Origin: Streptomyces lydicus
Lineage (GTDB): Bacteria; Actinomycetota; Actinomycetes; Streptomycetales; Streptomycetaceae
Direction: 5' to 3'
Assembly: GCF_004125265.1 (NCBI RefSeq)
Contig: NZ_RDTE01000003.1
Coordinates: 8,546,876-8,610,875, forward strand
Length of the DNA stretch: 64,000 nt
The notes under the pieces were generated by a model that saw only the letters and a program-made list of their open reading frames with translations, was not told the DNA's origin and did no database searches. Shown here piece by piece: positions 43,928-53,692 of this stretch. Position numbers and translations under genes: made by a program. Every line of letters starts with the position of its first letter. Position 1 is the stretch's first letter.

Positions 43928-44755
43928 ATGACGACGCAAGCAGACAAGACCCTGACCATGATCCGTGAAGTGTGCGCCCTCGGACGCGTCGAGTTCGACC
44001 GCCCGCACACCGCCGAAGGCGACCCTGCCGCCGGGCGTGCGCTCGGCCAGGGACTACAGGCCATCGACCCCGGCGGCGAACTCAGTGACATCTCCCTGTC
44101 ACTGGACCTGCTGGCACCCCGCGCCCCGTACTTCGACCAGCTCGTCCTGAACGCCATCGCGGCCGGAACCCGCCAGGTCGTCAACCTCGGCGCCGGCTAC
44201 GACGACCGCGCACTGCGGTTTCGGCACTCCGGCGTGCTGTTCTTCGACCTGGACCTGCCGGACATCACCGCCGACAAGGCACGCCGCCTCGAAGCCCTGG
44301 ACACCGACACCACGCACCTCACCCTGGCCGCGGTGGACTTCGCCACCGCCGATGTCGCCGACGTCCTGGCCCGTGCCGGGCACGACGCCCAGCAGTCGAC
44401 CCTCTTCATCGGCGAGCACCTGGTCCTGTTCCTGGAACCCCTCGACGTGGCACGGCTCCTGGCCGGCGTCTCCGGCCGCGCCGTGACCGGAAGCATCCTG
44501 GCCATCACCGCGGAAGTGCATCCCGCCGGCCTTGACTCCGCACTCGTCGTTTCGACCGTGGACGAGATGATGTTCGCCGGTGCCAGCCCGCTGCACACCA
44601 TCCAGTCCCGCGACGCCTGGCTGACCCTGTTCAAGGAGAACGGCTGGCACGTCGACAACGCCGACGATGTGACGGCCGTCAACCACTTCGAGCTGCCCAT
44701 GGCCGACCAGATCGCCCAGATTCAGACGCAGTTCCTCACCGCGACGACAGCCTGA
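43928..44755 (+). CDS. SAM methyltransferase, leucine carboxyl methyltransferase (Ppm1/Tcmp) family
   Basis: A 275-residue protein with AAGGAG before the ATG. The family motif is RQVVNLGAGYDDRALRF, followed by FFDLDLPDI and TLFIGEHLVLFLEPLDVARL. Members O-methylate carboxyl groups, including polyketide intermediates (TcmP). It is probably co-regulated with the MarR gene in front. Confidence 0.88.
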   Translation: MTTQADKTLTMIREVCALGRVEFDRPHTAEGDPAAGRALGQGLQAIDPGGELSDISLSLDLLAPRAPYFDQLVLNAIAAGTRQVVNLGAGYDDRALRFRHSGVLFFDLDLPDITADKARRLEALDTDTTHLTLAAVDFATADVADVLARAGHDAQQSTLFIGEHLVLFLEPLDVARLLAGVSGRAVTGSILAITAEVHPAGLDSALVVSTVDEMMFAGASPLHTIQSRDAWLTLFKENGWHVDNADDVTAVNHFELPMADQIAQIQTQFLTATTA

Positions 44756-44863
44756 CGCACCCACACCCGGCACCACGGCCCGAAAGAGGCGACTTGTGGC
44801 TCCCATCGCGGTGCCCTGACTTCCGTTGGTGGCCCCTGATTCGGATAACACAGGTTGGTCCTA

Positions 44864-44902
44864 GAGCGCCTGAGTTGGCGGGTGATACCAACCCAGGCGC
44901 TC
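44864..44902. repeat. Long hairpin upstream of the IS element
   Basis: GAGCGCCTGAGTTGG and CCAACCCAGGCGCTC pair over 15 bp with one mismatch around a 9-base loop. It lies between the methyltransferase and the IS and may be a terminator or a small non-autonomous element end. Confidence 0.6.
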
Positions 44903-44929
44903 AGTCACACCAACTGAGACGACGTCTTG

Positions 44930-46330
44930 GTACTGCAACGGTGTTTGCCGTGACAGTTGGGCAGGCCGGTCGTTGGTCTGAGCATGGGTGGGGACCTTGC
45001 TGATGTCAGGGTGTGGGCCGGTGAACTGGATGCTGTGCATGAGCGGTTTGTGCATCGGTTTTCCAGGACGGAGCCACGGGAGTCGGCGCTTGCCTATATG
45101 CGGGGGCTGATTGCTCCGCTGGAGCGGAAGAACGGCTGGACGCTGGCTGAACAGGCCGGTCATGCAGCTCCGGACCGTATCCATCGGCTGCTGAACCGGA
45201 TCGAGTGGGAAGCCGATGAGGTCCTCGACGATGTCCGCGACTACGTCGTCGAGAACCTCGGCGACCGTGAAGCCGTGCTCATCGTGGACGACACCGGCTT
45301 CCTCAAGAAAGGGACCCGTTCGGCAGGTGTCCAGCGTCAGTACTCCGGGACTGCCGGACGTACAGAGAACTGCCAGGTCGGAGTGTTCCTCGCCTATGCA
45401 GCCGGCGGCGGCCGGACACTGATCGACCGCAGGCTGTATCTGCCCGCATCCTGGACAGACGACCGCGAGAGATGCCGCCGGGCCGGTATCGACGACGAGG
45501 TCGGCTTCGAGACCAAGGTCGTCATGGCCAAGAAGATGGTCCGCCGTGCGATCGCGGACAAGATCCCGTTCCGGTGGGTGACCGCCGATGCCGCCTACGG
45601 CTTCAGCAAGGGCTGGCGCTCCGGACTGGAGCAGGCCGATGTCTTCCACGTCATGGCCACCACCCGCCACGACACCGTGGTCACCCGCTGGGCCCTGGAC
45701 CATCCGGTTCAGGACCTGTTCACCGGTCTGCCACGGCAGAAGTGGAAACGCCGCTCCTGCGGACGCGGCGCCCACGGACCGCGGGTGTTCGACTGGGCGC
45801 GTGTCGAGGTCCGTCCCTGGCACCGCGAGGACCGCCGCCACTGGGTCCTCGCACGTCGCAGTGTCCGCCGGCCCGAAGAGCTCTCCTACTACATCGCCTA
45901 CTGCCCCTCCGGTGCCACCTTGGACGAGTTGATCCATATCGCCGGCAGCCGGTGGGCCGTCGAAGAATGCTTCCAGACGGCGAAGCAGGAGTGCGGCCTG
46001 GACGACTACCAAGTCCGCCGCTACCCAGGCTGGCACCGCCACATCACCCTGGCCATCGCTGCCCACGCCTGCCTGACCGTCCTGCGAGCCCGGGACCTCG
46101 ATGCCGGGAAAGCAGAAACGGATCCTCCCAGCTCATCCACCTCAGCCTCGCCGAGATCAGACGCCTGATCACCCGCCTCACCGACCGCCAACCCACCCCC
46201 GTCGACCACATCCTGCACTGGTCACACTGGCGCCGAAAACGACAACACCAAGCCCGCATCAGTCACTACACACGACGCGGACACAGCCCATAGAACTGCC
46301 CAACCATCAGCACAAACACCGTTGCAGTAC
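44930..46330 (+). mobile_element. IS701-family insertion sequence
   Basis: Terminal inverted repeats of 18 bp are perfect: GTACTGCAACGGTGTTTG at 44930-44947 and its complement at 46313-46330. Homology resumes further in (CAGTTGGGCAG left, CTGCCCAACC right). It carries one transposase gene. The flanks are CTTG on the left and TAGG on the right; if the ends are trimmed, CTTGG and CTAGG face each other, so there is no exact target duplication. Confidence 0.85.
44984..46293 (+). pseudogene. IS701-family transposase, frameshifted near the C-terminus
   Basis: From ATG at 44984 the frame gives about 395 residues with DDE-type motifs: VLIVDDTGFLKKGTRSAGVQ, WVTADAAYGFSKGW and the Glu in AGSRWAVEECFQTAKQECGL. 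After ARDLDAGKAETDP the natural end (QLIHLSLAEIRRLITRLTDR and PVDHILHWSHWRRKRQHQAR) is found only in another frame that stops at 46293. The shift is near 46125. Most of the catalytic core is intact. Confidence 0.85.
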
Positions 46331-46921
46331 TAGGGCACCGCAGACTGCTCCCTCCACGGCAGTGGAGCGTCGAGTACGTGCTGCCGCACACCGAACTGCC
46401 CGGCATCACACCATTTCCGCGTCAGCAACTGATGCAGGAAGACAGCGTCGAAACGTCGGCAACACAGACCTCCCCGCAACTGTCCCCGGAGATCACACGC
46501 CGGCGAGAGGCCCAGCCCGACCGCCCGGCCCTTGGCAAGTAAGCGACAGTTGCTCCGCGCGGGCCGCCGCCACAGACCTCCCCGCTGCTGCTCGCCCCCA
46601 CACCATCCACACTGCTGTGGCTGAAGAGGTCAGAGATAGTGATTGTGCGTTTGGGTTTTCCGGCGAAGCGCCGTCGGAGTGCTGTCGTCAGCCGACACGC
46701 ACGGCTGCGCGCGAGGACCAGGTTCTCGTCGGCGGAAAGAGTCCCCAACTCACTCCAGCCGGTAGCGAGGTTGACCCGCTGGGCAGGGACGAACCCCAGG
46801 ATCCCCGGCGCGCGGGCAGGGGCAGCAGGACGTCACCCCCCGAGCGCTGTCCCCCGTTGCAGGGGGCCAAGTCAGATCGCAGCGGAGCAGGGCACCTCGG
46901 CCGCCGCGTGATCTTGAGGTT
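46331..46921. other. 591-base stretch with no recognisable gene
   Basis: The minus-strand frame ending MGTLSADENLVLARSRACRL and ALRRRFAGKPKRTITISDLF (about 46620-46748) looks slightly protein-like, but no start site or family supports it. It may be flanking decay of the mobile region. Confidence 0.35.
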
Positions 46922-48021
46922 GTGCTCGCTCCCGTCGAGCTGGTCCGGGCACGCCTGGAGCAGTCCGGCTCCCGCGCCCGGGTCACCGTCGCTGTACGCC
47001 GCGAGCTCGCGGCCATCGCCGGGGTGACCGGAGCCGCGTACGCGGGCAGGGTCCTGACCGACCGGCTGGAGCGCCGGCTGGCTCGGCAGGGAGGCCCGAG
47101 CGCAGTTGCTGACCCGGTGGGCTGGCTACTCGGCCGGGGGCTGCCTCGCCGGGCCGACTGCTCCGATGTGCGGTGGACGAAGGCCTGCGGATGGACATCG
47201 GCACCGACTGCGGCCTCTGCGGCGACCTGGTCGCCTACCGACGCGGCCTGCGCCGCCGGCTGGCTGCGCGGGCAGACGCAGACCTGCCCGGAGCGTCGGT
47301 GCAGGTGCGCCGGGCGCTGACCGAACAGCGACTGCGGGAGGCCGTCGTGGCTGAGGCCGAGCGAATCGAGGCCCGCCACGAGCAGGCCGCCGCCCAACGC
47401 TTCGCCCGCCAGGGCGCCCTTGCCCAGGCCCGTGCCGAGAACCGAGCCGCCAAGTGGGCCCGCCTGGCGAGTTCTCGTGAAGGCTGCGGTACGCCGAAAT
47501 CGACGGGGCTGTGCGCGGTGAGCGGGAATTGGCGCGTCACCGAGCAGCAGCTGCGCGAGGCCGCGCTGACGGTGGCCGCCACGCACGTCACCATGGACGA
47601 TCATTTGGACGTCAACGCCGTCATCGCCCACGCCGAGGCCGGCATCCGGGCCGAGGCGGAGGGAGCCTGTGCCCAGGCCCGTGCGGAAGGCGCGACCGAC
47701 AACACCCTGGCGCTCTTGGCCCGCCTGAGTGCGGAGACTGCCGTGAGCAAGTACCGCCGCTTGGCGCTGGCGACGCTCGCCCGCAGCGATTGCGCCGACG
47801 CGGAAGCGGCGCTGGTGTACGAGGCGAAGATGCGCTCCTGGCGCCGGTACGTCACCCGATCCGGCGCCCGAAGGGCCGCGAACGCAGCCGCTGAGCAGGC
47901 CCGGGAGCGCATCGCGCAGCACCTGCTCGATACCCGTCTTGCCGCACTACGGCAGGGCCGTTCCGTTGCCGCGGAAGGTGGCCGTACGGTTCGGGCCGGG
48001 AGCGGCGTGCGGTGGGCATGA
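46922..48021 (+). pseudogene. Mobile-element-type hypothetical protein, frameshifted
   Basis: Two frames make one protein. The first gives VELVRARLEQSGSRARVTVA to DPVGWLLGRGLPRRADCSDV; after a shift near 47175 the second continues DEGLRMDIGTDCGLCGDLVA with a CxxC pair, then a long Ala/Arg-rich helical part to 48021. The PVGWLxGRGLP...C...DxGxDCxxC pattern occurs in proteins of Streptomyces integrative elements and plasmids, as far as I recall. Function is unknown. The start is not defined. Confidence 0.55.
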
Positions 48022-48233
48022 CGAGGGGTCTTGGGCGTCTCATGGCGGGGCCTGCGCTGCCCACCGACCGATCAGTACGTCAACGGTTGCGGCCGGCTGG
48101 AGAAGCCCGACGGTTCAGGAAAGCTCACCGACCCCATGGCCATGGGCGCAGCCTTCGGGCAATTCGCTGTGCTCACCAGCACTCGGGCATCAGGGGCTGG
48201 GATCTCTGCCGGGTAAGGGCAACTGACCTGGGG

Positions 48234-49256
48234 TCAGCCTCCGGGCGTCTGGACGCTGAGCTCGTACAGCCGCGTGACCTGCCGGTCGCTGTGGTTGTCG
48301 TCGCTGACCAGCAGCAGTTTGAGTCGTCCCGTCTGCTCCCGGCCTGTGACAAGCATGCCCTCGATGTTGTCCAGGAGCGGGTTGGGCAGCGGCATCGGGT
48401 GATGCGCGCCCAGCGAAGGGCACTCTGCAAGATCGGCGAGCAGTTGCTTCGGCACCGGTCGGCCCCGGTCCGCGTGCGCGAGGTCGGCGAAGTAGAGACG
48501 GACCGTTGGCACCGTGTCGGCGGAGACGCCTCGTTCGAGGACCAGTCCGGAAGAGGTGATCTCGGAGACGCCCAGCGACTTGTCGACGGGGTAGGTGTAC
48601 TGCCCGGCAAGCCGGAAGTCCGCGTCGACGCTTGGACGGTGCCAGGTCTGGAAGCGCACCAGTGGCCGTCCTTCGCCGTCCGCGGGGTCCCCGTCGAGCG
48701 GGCCCTCCATAGAGGCGAGCAGGGTGCGGCCGTCGGGCTGGAGGGCCAGGCCCTCGAAGGTCTGGTTGAGCCGCGCCTTGCCGGCCGGAGCGACCCGGAG
48801 TTCGTCCGGTACGGGCAGCGACCCGAGCAGCTTGCCGTCGTGGCCGTAACGACGGATGGACGGTTCGGTCTCAGAGGTGACCAGGTAGCTGCCGTCGTGG
48901 TCGACGACCAGGCCCTCCGAGTCGAGCGCCCCGCCCTTCTCATCCGTCAGCGGCACCACGCGTTCGGGTTCGCGCCGCGGGCCCAGGGTGAACAGCTCGG
49001 AGCGGTCCGACAGGGCGGCGATCCGGTCGCCGGAGCCGGCGGCGAGGGCGGAGAGGTTGCCGACGTAACTGCCCTGGAAGGTGGTCTTGTCCAGCGCGTC
49101 GGAGAAACCGCTGATCGAGACGTACGGAGAGCAGGCCCGGGTGTCATTGCCCGCATCTCGACGGCTTGTCGTCGCTGCCGTGGAGGGGGCGGTGGCCGTC
49201 AGCACCGTCGTCGCCACAGCTGTGGTCATCGTGACCAGCACGTCACGTATACGCAT
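48234..49256 (-). CDS. Secreted esterase-like phytase-family protein
   Basis: A 340-residue exported protein with a signal peptide (RDVLVTMTTAVATTVLTATA, cleavage near residue 28). The body is a beta-propeller-like domain of the phytase-like esterase family: GFSDALDKTTFQGSYVGNLS, LDSEGLVVDHDGSYLVTSET, FEGLALQPDGRTLLASMEGP and LLDNIEGMLVTGREQTGRLK. It lies just downstream of the lantibiotic operon on the same strand, 12 bases from the V gene, but is probably not part of biosynthesis. Confidence 0.85.
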   Translation of the reverse strand: MRIRDVLVTMTTAVATTVLTATAPSTAATTSRRDAGNDTRACSPYVSISGFSDALDKTTFQGSYVGNLSALAAGSGDRIAALSDRSELFTLGPRREPERVVPLTDEKGGALDSEGLVVDHDGSYLVTSETEPSIRRYGHDGKLLGSLPVPDELRVAPAGKARLNQTFEGLALQPDGRTLLASMEGPLDGDPADGEGRPLVRFQTWHRPSVDADFRLAGQYTYPVDKSLGVSEITSSGLVLERGVSADTVPTVRLYFADLAHADRGRPVPKQLLADLAECPSLGAHHPMPLPNPLLDNIEGMLVTGREQTGRLKLLLVSDDNHSDRQVTRLYELSVQTPGG

Positions 49257-49268
49257 GCGTCATCCCTT

Positions 49269-50552
49269 TCACTGCAGGGTTGGATGTGTCGGCTGCCATG
49301 CCGCCAGCAGGGCTGCTGCCGAGCGGACCAGCGGGCGTCGGCCCTGCCCGAGTCGTTCGGCGGCGTGCACGACCTCTGCAAGGACGTCCGGATCGCGCGC
49401 CTGGACACTGAGCGCCAGCAGCGGGCCGAGGTGCGCGGACCATGCCACGCGCGCAGAAGCCGGGGCGGCGGATGCCCCGGACGCCTTTAGCGCCCACAGC
49501 CGGATCGCCTCGGGATCCGCGCAGGGAAGCGGGAATCCGACGGGTTGCCGGGCACCGGCTGCCGGGCTCCGCTTCCGTACGGCGGCGGCGAGCGCGGCTG
49601 CCAGGGTGGTGTGATAGCACGTGCCGAAGAGGTAGGCGGCGGCCTTGTCGCCCGCGAGGCCGGCCAGGACCTCGGGGCGGTGCACGGGGCTGGGCAAGGC
49701 ACCGTCCGGCAGCCCGGCACCGGCCAGCGCATTCCAGCCTTCGTACACCAGCGGGCCGGAACCGCGCCCGTCGTCCAATGCGGAGTCGCACAGCAGCAGC
49801 TCGGCCAGGAGATCCAGACTGCCCCGGGCGAGGTGGACGCCGAGCAGCACCCGCACGGTCTCGCGCAGCTCGGCCACCGCCTCGCTTCCGCCGAGGAGGT
49901 GCCGATGGTGGCCGAAGTCCGTTGCATAGAAAAGGACATGGGTGAAGGCGTAGGTCTCGCTGCCGGTCAGCTGGAGGACGTCCGGGTGCTGGGCCGCGAT
50001 GCTCTGGCGGTGGAGCGTGCCGATGTCGGGCAGCGGGGCGGGGGCCGTAAAGCCTCCGCGGTCGATGAAGTAGCGCAGCTCGGTCCTTGTGAGCACCGGC
50101 TTGTACGGCCGGGTGTGGCCGCCCGTGTCCGCTGCGAGCAGCGCCTCGCCCGCCGCGCGCAACGTGGGCTGCGGGCGGCCGAGCACCTCCAGAAGCGCGA
50201 CCAGATTGAGGTGATACGGAAAGAACTCGTCACCACGGCGCAGTCCGCGCTCGAAGTCCGCTTCGGAGGCGGCATCTTCGGCGAGGGCGAGCGCGCGGCT
50301 CGGCAGAGGTGCGTCCTTGGGCACGACGCCCGATCGGTCCAGCACCCGTACAAGGCCGAGGAGTTCAAGGAGCGGACCTGGCCGGAAGGGGCGGCGGGGC
50401 AGGAACTCCTCCCAGCGCCCCGGCGCGAACCATTCCAGGTTCGCTTCGATCCAGCGCAGCGCGCGGGCCAGCACCCGCTCCGCCGCCTCGTCCTCGTCCA
50501 GCGGCGTACCGCCGTCCGAGCGGACGTGCGCGGGCAACGGGGGCCAGCTCAT
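49269..50552 (-). CDS. Lantibiotic cluster protein V (PspV/MibV-like), function unknown
   Basis: A 427-residue helical protein without membrane segments: RWIEANLEWFAPGRWEEFLP, DEFFPYHLNLVALLEVLGRP and TGSETYAFTHVLFYATDFGH. It fits the uncharacterised actinobacterial family (DUF6895-type, as I recall) that recurs in lanthipeptide loci. The ATG at 50552 overlaps the permease stop (ATGA), so it is the last gene of the A-B-C-T-U-V operon. Conservation in that position argues for a role in maturation or resistance, but none is known to me. Confidence 0.75.
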   Translation of the reverse strand: MSWPPLPAHVRSDGGTPLDEDEAAERVLARALRWIEANLEWFAPGRWEEFLPRRPFRPGPLLELLGLVRVLDRSGVVPKDAPLPSRALALAEDAASEADFERGLRRGDEFFPYHLNLVALLEVLGRPQPTLRAAGEALLAADTGGHTRPYKPVLTRTELRYFIDRGGFTAPAPLPDIGTLHRQSIAAQHPDVLQLTGSETYAFTHVLFYATDFGHHRHLLGGSEAVAELRETVRVLLGVHLARGSLDLLAELLLCDSALDDGRGSGPLVYEGWNALAGAGLPDGALPSPVHRPEVLAGLAGDKAAAYLFGTCYHTTLAAALAAAVRKRSPAAGARQPVGFPLPCADPEAIRLWALKASGASAAPASARVAWSAHLGPLLALSVQARDPDVLAEVVHAAERLGQGRRPLVRSAAALLAAWQPTHPTLQ

Positions 50553-51361
50553 CGCCCGCTCCGTACTCTCAGCAGCGCCAGGACCGCCGTCAGGATCCCG
50601 CCCAGTGCGCAGAGATCTGCCCACCAAGGCAGCAGGCCGCCGCCGCCCAGCAGGGTCTGGCGGGCCAGGTCGACGGCGTACGTCATGGGGTTGAGGTACA
50701 TGACCAAGGCCAGCCAGTCCGGCACGTCCTTTGCACTGAAGACCGACCCGGACAGGAACAGCATCGGGAACATGGCCAGTTGGACGGTGGCCTGGAGCGT
50801 CTGCACCCGTTTGATGACGGTGGCCAGGCAGAGACCGATGACGCTGAACACGGTGGCGGCGAGCGCGTAGCAGCCGACCGCGGTGGCGAACCGGCCCGCC
50901 GTCAGCGCCACCCCCATCAGTGGGGAGAAGGCGAGCATCAGCACGCTCTGCACGGTCACCATCCCCGCACCGGCGACGACCTTGCCCAGTGGCAGGCAGA
51001 CCCGCGGCACCGGGGCCACGAGGAGTTCGCGCAGTACGCCGTACTCGCGGTCCCAGGCGTAGCTCTGGCCGGAGGCGATACCGATCGAGACGACCTGGAT
51101 GGCGATGATCCCGGGGAAGACGTACGCGCTGAACGACACCGAACCGACCGAACCGATCATCCCGTCGAAGCCGACGGCGTAGACCAGAACGAAGAAGAGG
51201 ATCTGCACGGCCTGGCTGGCGAGAACGCCCGGACGTTTGACCTGTCGCAGCAGATCGCGATGGGCGATGACGCCGATGGCGCGCAGGGCAACTCTCAGCC
51301 CTCCGTCGCCGGAGACAAGGGCAGATGCAGGGGAAGGGCCGACAGTGGTCGTTACGGTCAT
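50549..51361 (-). CDS. Lantibiotic ABC exporter permease (PspU/MibU-like)
   Basis: A 270-residue ABC-2 permease with six helices (AVQILFFVLVYAVGFDGMIG, YVFPGIIAIQVVSIGIASGQ, CYALAATVFSVIGLCLATVI) and PMLFLSGSVFSAKDVPDWL. Its ATG overlaps the ATPase stop. Together they form the exporter of the lantibiotic, by analogy with the planosporicin and microbisporicin T-U pair. Confidence 0.88.
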   Translation of the reverse strand: MTVTTTVGPSPASALVSGDGGLRVALRAIGVIAHRDLLRQVKRPGVLASQAVQILFFVLVYAVGFDGMIGSVGSVSFSAYVFPGIIAIQVVSIGIASGQSYAWDREYGVLRELLVAPVPRVCLPLGKVVAGAGMVTVQSVLMLAFSPLMGVALTAGRFATAVGCYALAATVFSVIGLCLATVIKRVQTLQATVQLAMFPMLFLSGSVFSAKDVPDWLALVMYLNPMTYAVDLARQTLLGGGGLLPWWADLCALGGILTAVLALLRVRSGR

Positions 51362-52308
51362 GGCGCGCTCACACTCTCCCGCCGCTGTCGCGGCCTGTCC
51401 TGGCCGGCCGCCGCCAAGTAGACGTCGTTCATGGACGGGTGGTGTACGGAGACGGTCAGTCCCGGGACGTCCAGGGCCCGGACCACCTCCGCGATCCGGG
51501 CCTCGGGTTCGGCGCAGTGCACCGCGACCCCACCCGGCTCTCTCAGCGGTTCGAAGCCCGCGGCGCGCAACTGCCGGGCGGCGGCCTCGTTGTCCGCGCA
51601 GGCCACCACGACGCGGGACGAGTCCAGGCTGCTCTTGAGCCGGTCGACGCTGCCCTGCCGGACGACCCGGCCTTGTTGCAGGATGACGATCTCATCGGCG
51701 TACTCCGCCTCGTCCATGTAGTGCGTCGCGTAAAGGACGGTGACGCCCAGTTCGTCGCGCAGCCGCAGCAGGTCGGCCCATACGGCGGCGCGCGCGGTCG
51801 GGTCTAGGCCGTTGGTGGGCTCGTCGAGGATGATCAGCCCGGGGCGGTGCAGCAGGGCGCGTGCGATCTCCACCCGTCTGGCCAGTCCGCCGGACAGTTC
51901 CTCGACCGGCTGACGGCGGCGGTCGGCGAGGTCGAACAGGTCCAGCATCAGTCCGATCCGGGCCCGGGCGTCCGCCCGCTTCATGCCGAACAGCCGGGCG
52001 TGGAACCACAGGTTGCGTTCGACGGAAAGTTCCTTGTCCAGGGTGCGTTCCTGGAAGACCAGCCCGAGGCGGCGGCGTGCGGCCATCGGCGCCTCGCGGA
52101 CGTCGTGGCCGAAGATCCGGACCGTCCCCGCGTCGGGCCGCGCGGCCGTCGACAGCACGCCCAGCAGGCTGGACTTTCCGGCGCCGTTGGGGCCGAGCAG
52201 CGCGGTGATACGGCCCTGCGGGGAGCTGATCGACACGCCGTGGACGGCGGTCACCTTTCCGTAGCGCACTACGAGGTCGGCCATGTCGAAGGCTGGTGTT
52301 TCGGACAT
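51358..52308 (-). CDS. Lantibiotic ABC exporter ATPase (PspT/MibT-like)
   Basis: A 316-residue ATPase with LLGPNGAGKSSLLGVL, ELSGGLARRVEIARALLHRP and LIILDEPTNGLDPTARA. The ATG at 52308 has AAGGAA upstream; a GTG at 52338 overlaps the lanC stop and would couple the two, giving ten more residues. It supplies energy for the U permease. Confidence 0.88.
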   Translation of the reverse strand: MSETPAFDMADLVVRYGKVTAVHGVSISSPQGRITALLGPNGAGKSSLLGVLSTAARPDAGTVRIFGHDVREAPMAARRRLGLVFQERTLDKELSVERNLWFHARLFGMKRADARARIGLMLDLFDLADRRRQPVEELSGGLARRVEIARALLHRPGLIILDEPTNGLDPTARAAVWADLLRLRDELGVTVLYATHYMDEAEYADEIVILQQGRVVRQGSVDRLKSSLDSSRVVVACADNEAAARQLRAAGFEPLREPGGVAVHCAEPEARIAEVVRALDVPGLTVSVHHPSMNDVYLAAAGQDRPRQRRESVSAP

Positions 52309-52334
52309 GCTGATTTCCTTCACCGGCTCATGGC

Positions 52335-53692
52335 TCACGTCAGCCCCAAAGTGCGGTCCCAGGGCAGTGGTCCGTCGCCGACGGGCAGGAGCGAGAGGGC
52401 GACGCCCGCGGCGCCCTCGAGCATGCCCGCGGTGTTCACGGCGCGGTGGGGGACCGGCGAGTGGGCGGCGGCAGGGAAGCGCATGAGGTGACGGAACCCG
52501 AAGGGCGCCTCCTCATCGGCGCACGCCAGCACCTTGCCGGTCAGGCGTCGGCATCCGGCATGCAGTTCGGTGTCGTCGACGGCCTGCGCCACCCGGGCCA
52601 CGATGCGCAGCAGGCCGGCGTAGCCGTGGCACACGGTGGCGCCTTCGATCGCCCCACAGCGACTCGTCGCGGCGCAGCGCGGCACGCAGCGCGTCGACGG
52701 CGGCGGTGCGCCAGTCCGGCCGGTCCATGACCGTCCCGGCGCGGAACAGAGCGGCGGCGACGCCCGGGGTGCCGTAGCACCAGGCGGTACGGGTGAAGAG
52801 CTCGTGCGGGCGCCGCGGCGCCACCTCCTCGTCCCAGCCCGCCCGGGCGGGCCAGTACGGTCCCGCCTCGTCGCGCAGCGTCCAGCTCAGCAGCCAGTCG
52901 GCGATGCGGTGGATGGCGTCGCGCATGCCCGGCATCCCGTGTCCGGCCTCGTACGCCCTGCAGAGCACCGCGAGCGGTCCGGCGATGCCGTGCGCCATCC
53001 CGAGATTGAAGTCCCCGCGCGGGTAGGTCTCGCGGTCCCGTTCGCTGACGTGGAGTTCGGCCGGCACCCACCAGCCGGGGACCTCGTGGCCGTCGACCCG
53101 GATCGGTGCGGTGACATCGATGAGGTGGTGGAGAGACGCGGTGAGGGCCGACTCGACGGTGGGACCGGCCTCGTCCGCGTCGGCCACCGAGTCCAGGAGC
53201 AGGCGGGTCGTGCCCGACAGCCCGTTGATCAGGTCGTACGCGGCCCAGTCGACGCCGGTGCCACCGTCCTGGGCACGGGCGCGGAAGACGCGCAGCCGTT
53301 CGGTCTGGTCCTCGGCGACCCAGGTGGCCAGCCCCCGGCGCAGCGCACCGTAGTGCCCTTCGGGACCGGCGCACGTCTGGGCGGCGGCGAGCAGCGCGGC
53401 CGGGCCGGAGAACAGGCCCCGGCTGGGCGCGGAGTTCATGACACGCCCGGCGGCCGCGAGGTGGCGGTGGGCGACCGGTCGCCAGGCGTCGTCGGTGCGG
53501 GCCAGTTCCCCGAAGAGGAGGGCGGTGCCCGGAAGGCCGTTGGCGAGCGTCAGAGGGCCCCACATCACCGCGTCGTAGATGGGGTCGCGATTGTCGTCGC
53601 GGGAGGCAACGGCGGCGATGTACTCGGGGTCGGCGAGCCGCTCGGCGACCAGAGAGACGGCCCTCTTCCGGACGGACAGCGGTGGAGTTCAT
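52335..53692 (-). pseudogene. lanC: Lanthionine synthetase C-like cyclase, frameshifted
   Basis: LanC closes the thioether rings. The ATG at 53692 overlaps the lanB stop (ATGA) and gives MNSTAVRPEEGRLS; the protein then continues in another frame (VAERLADPEYIAAVASRDDN), as if a CT were lost from a CTCTCT run near 53660. The main frame carries GPLTLANGLPGTALLFGELA, LINGLSGTTRLLL, NLGMAHGIAGPLAVLC and the zinc motif WCYGTPGVAAAL. A second shift near 52650 moves the other zinc motif, CHGYAGLLRIV, and the rest into a third frame. All active-site elements exist but not in one frame. Confidence 0.85.
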
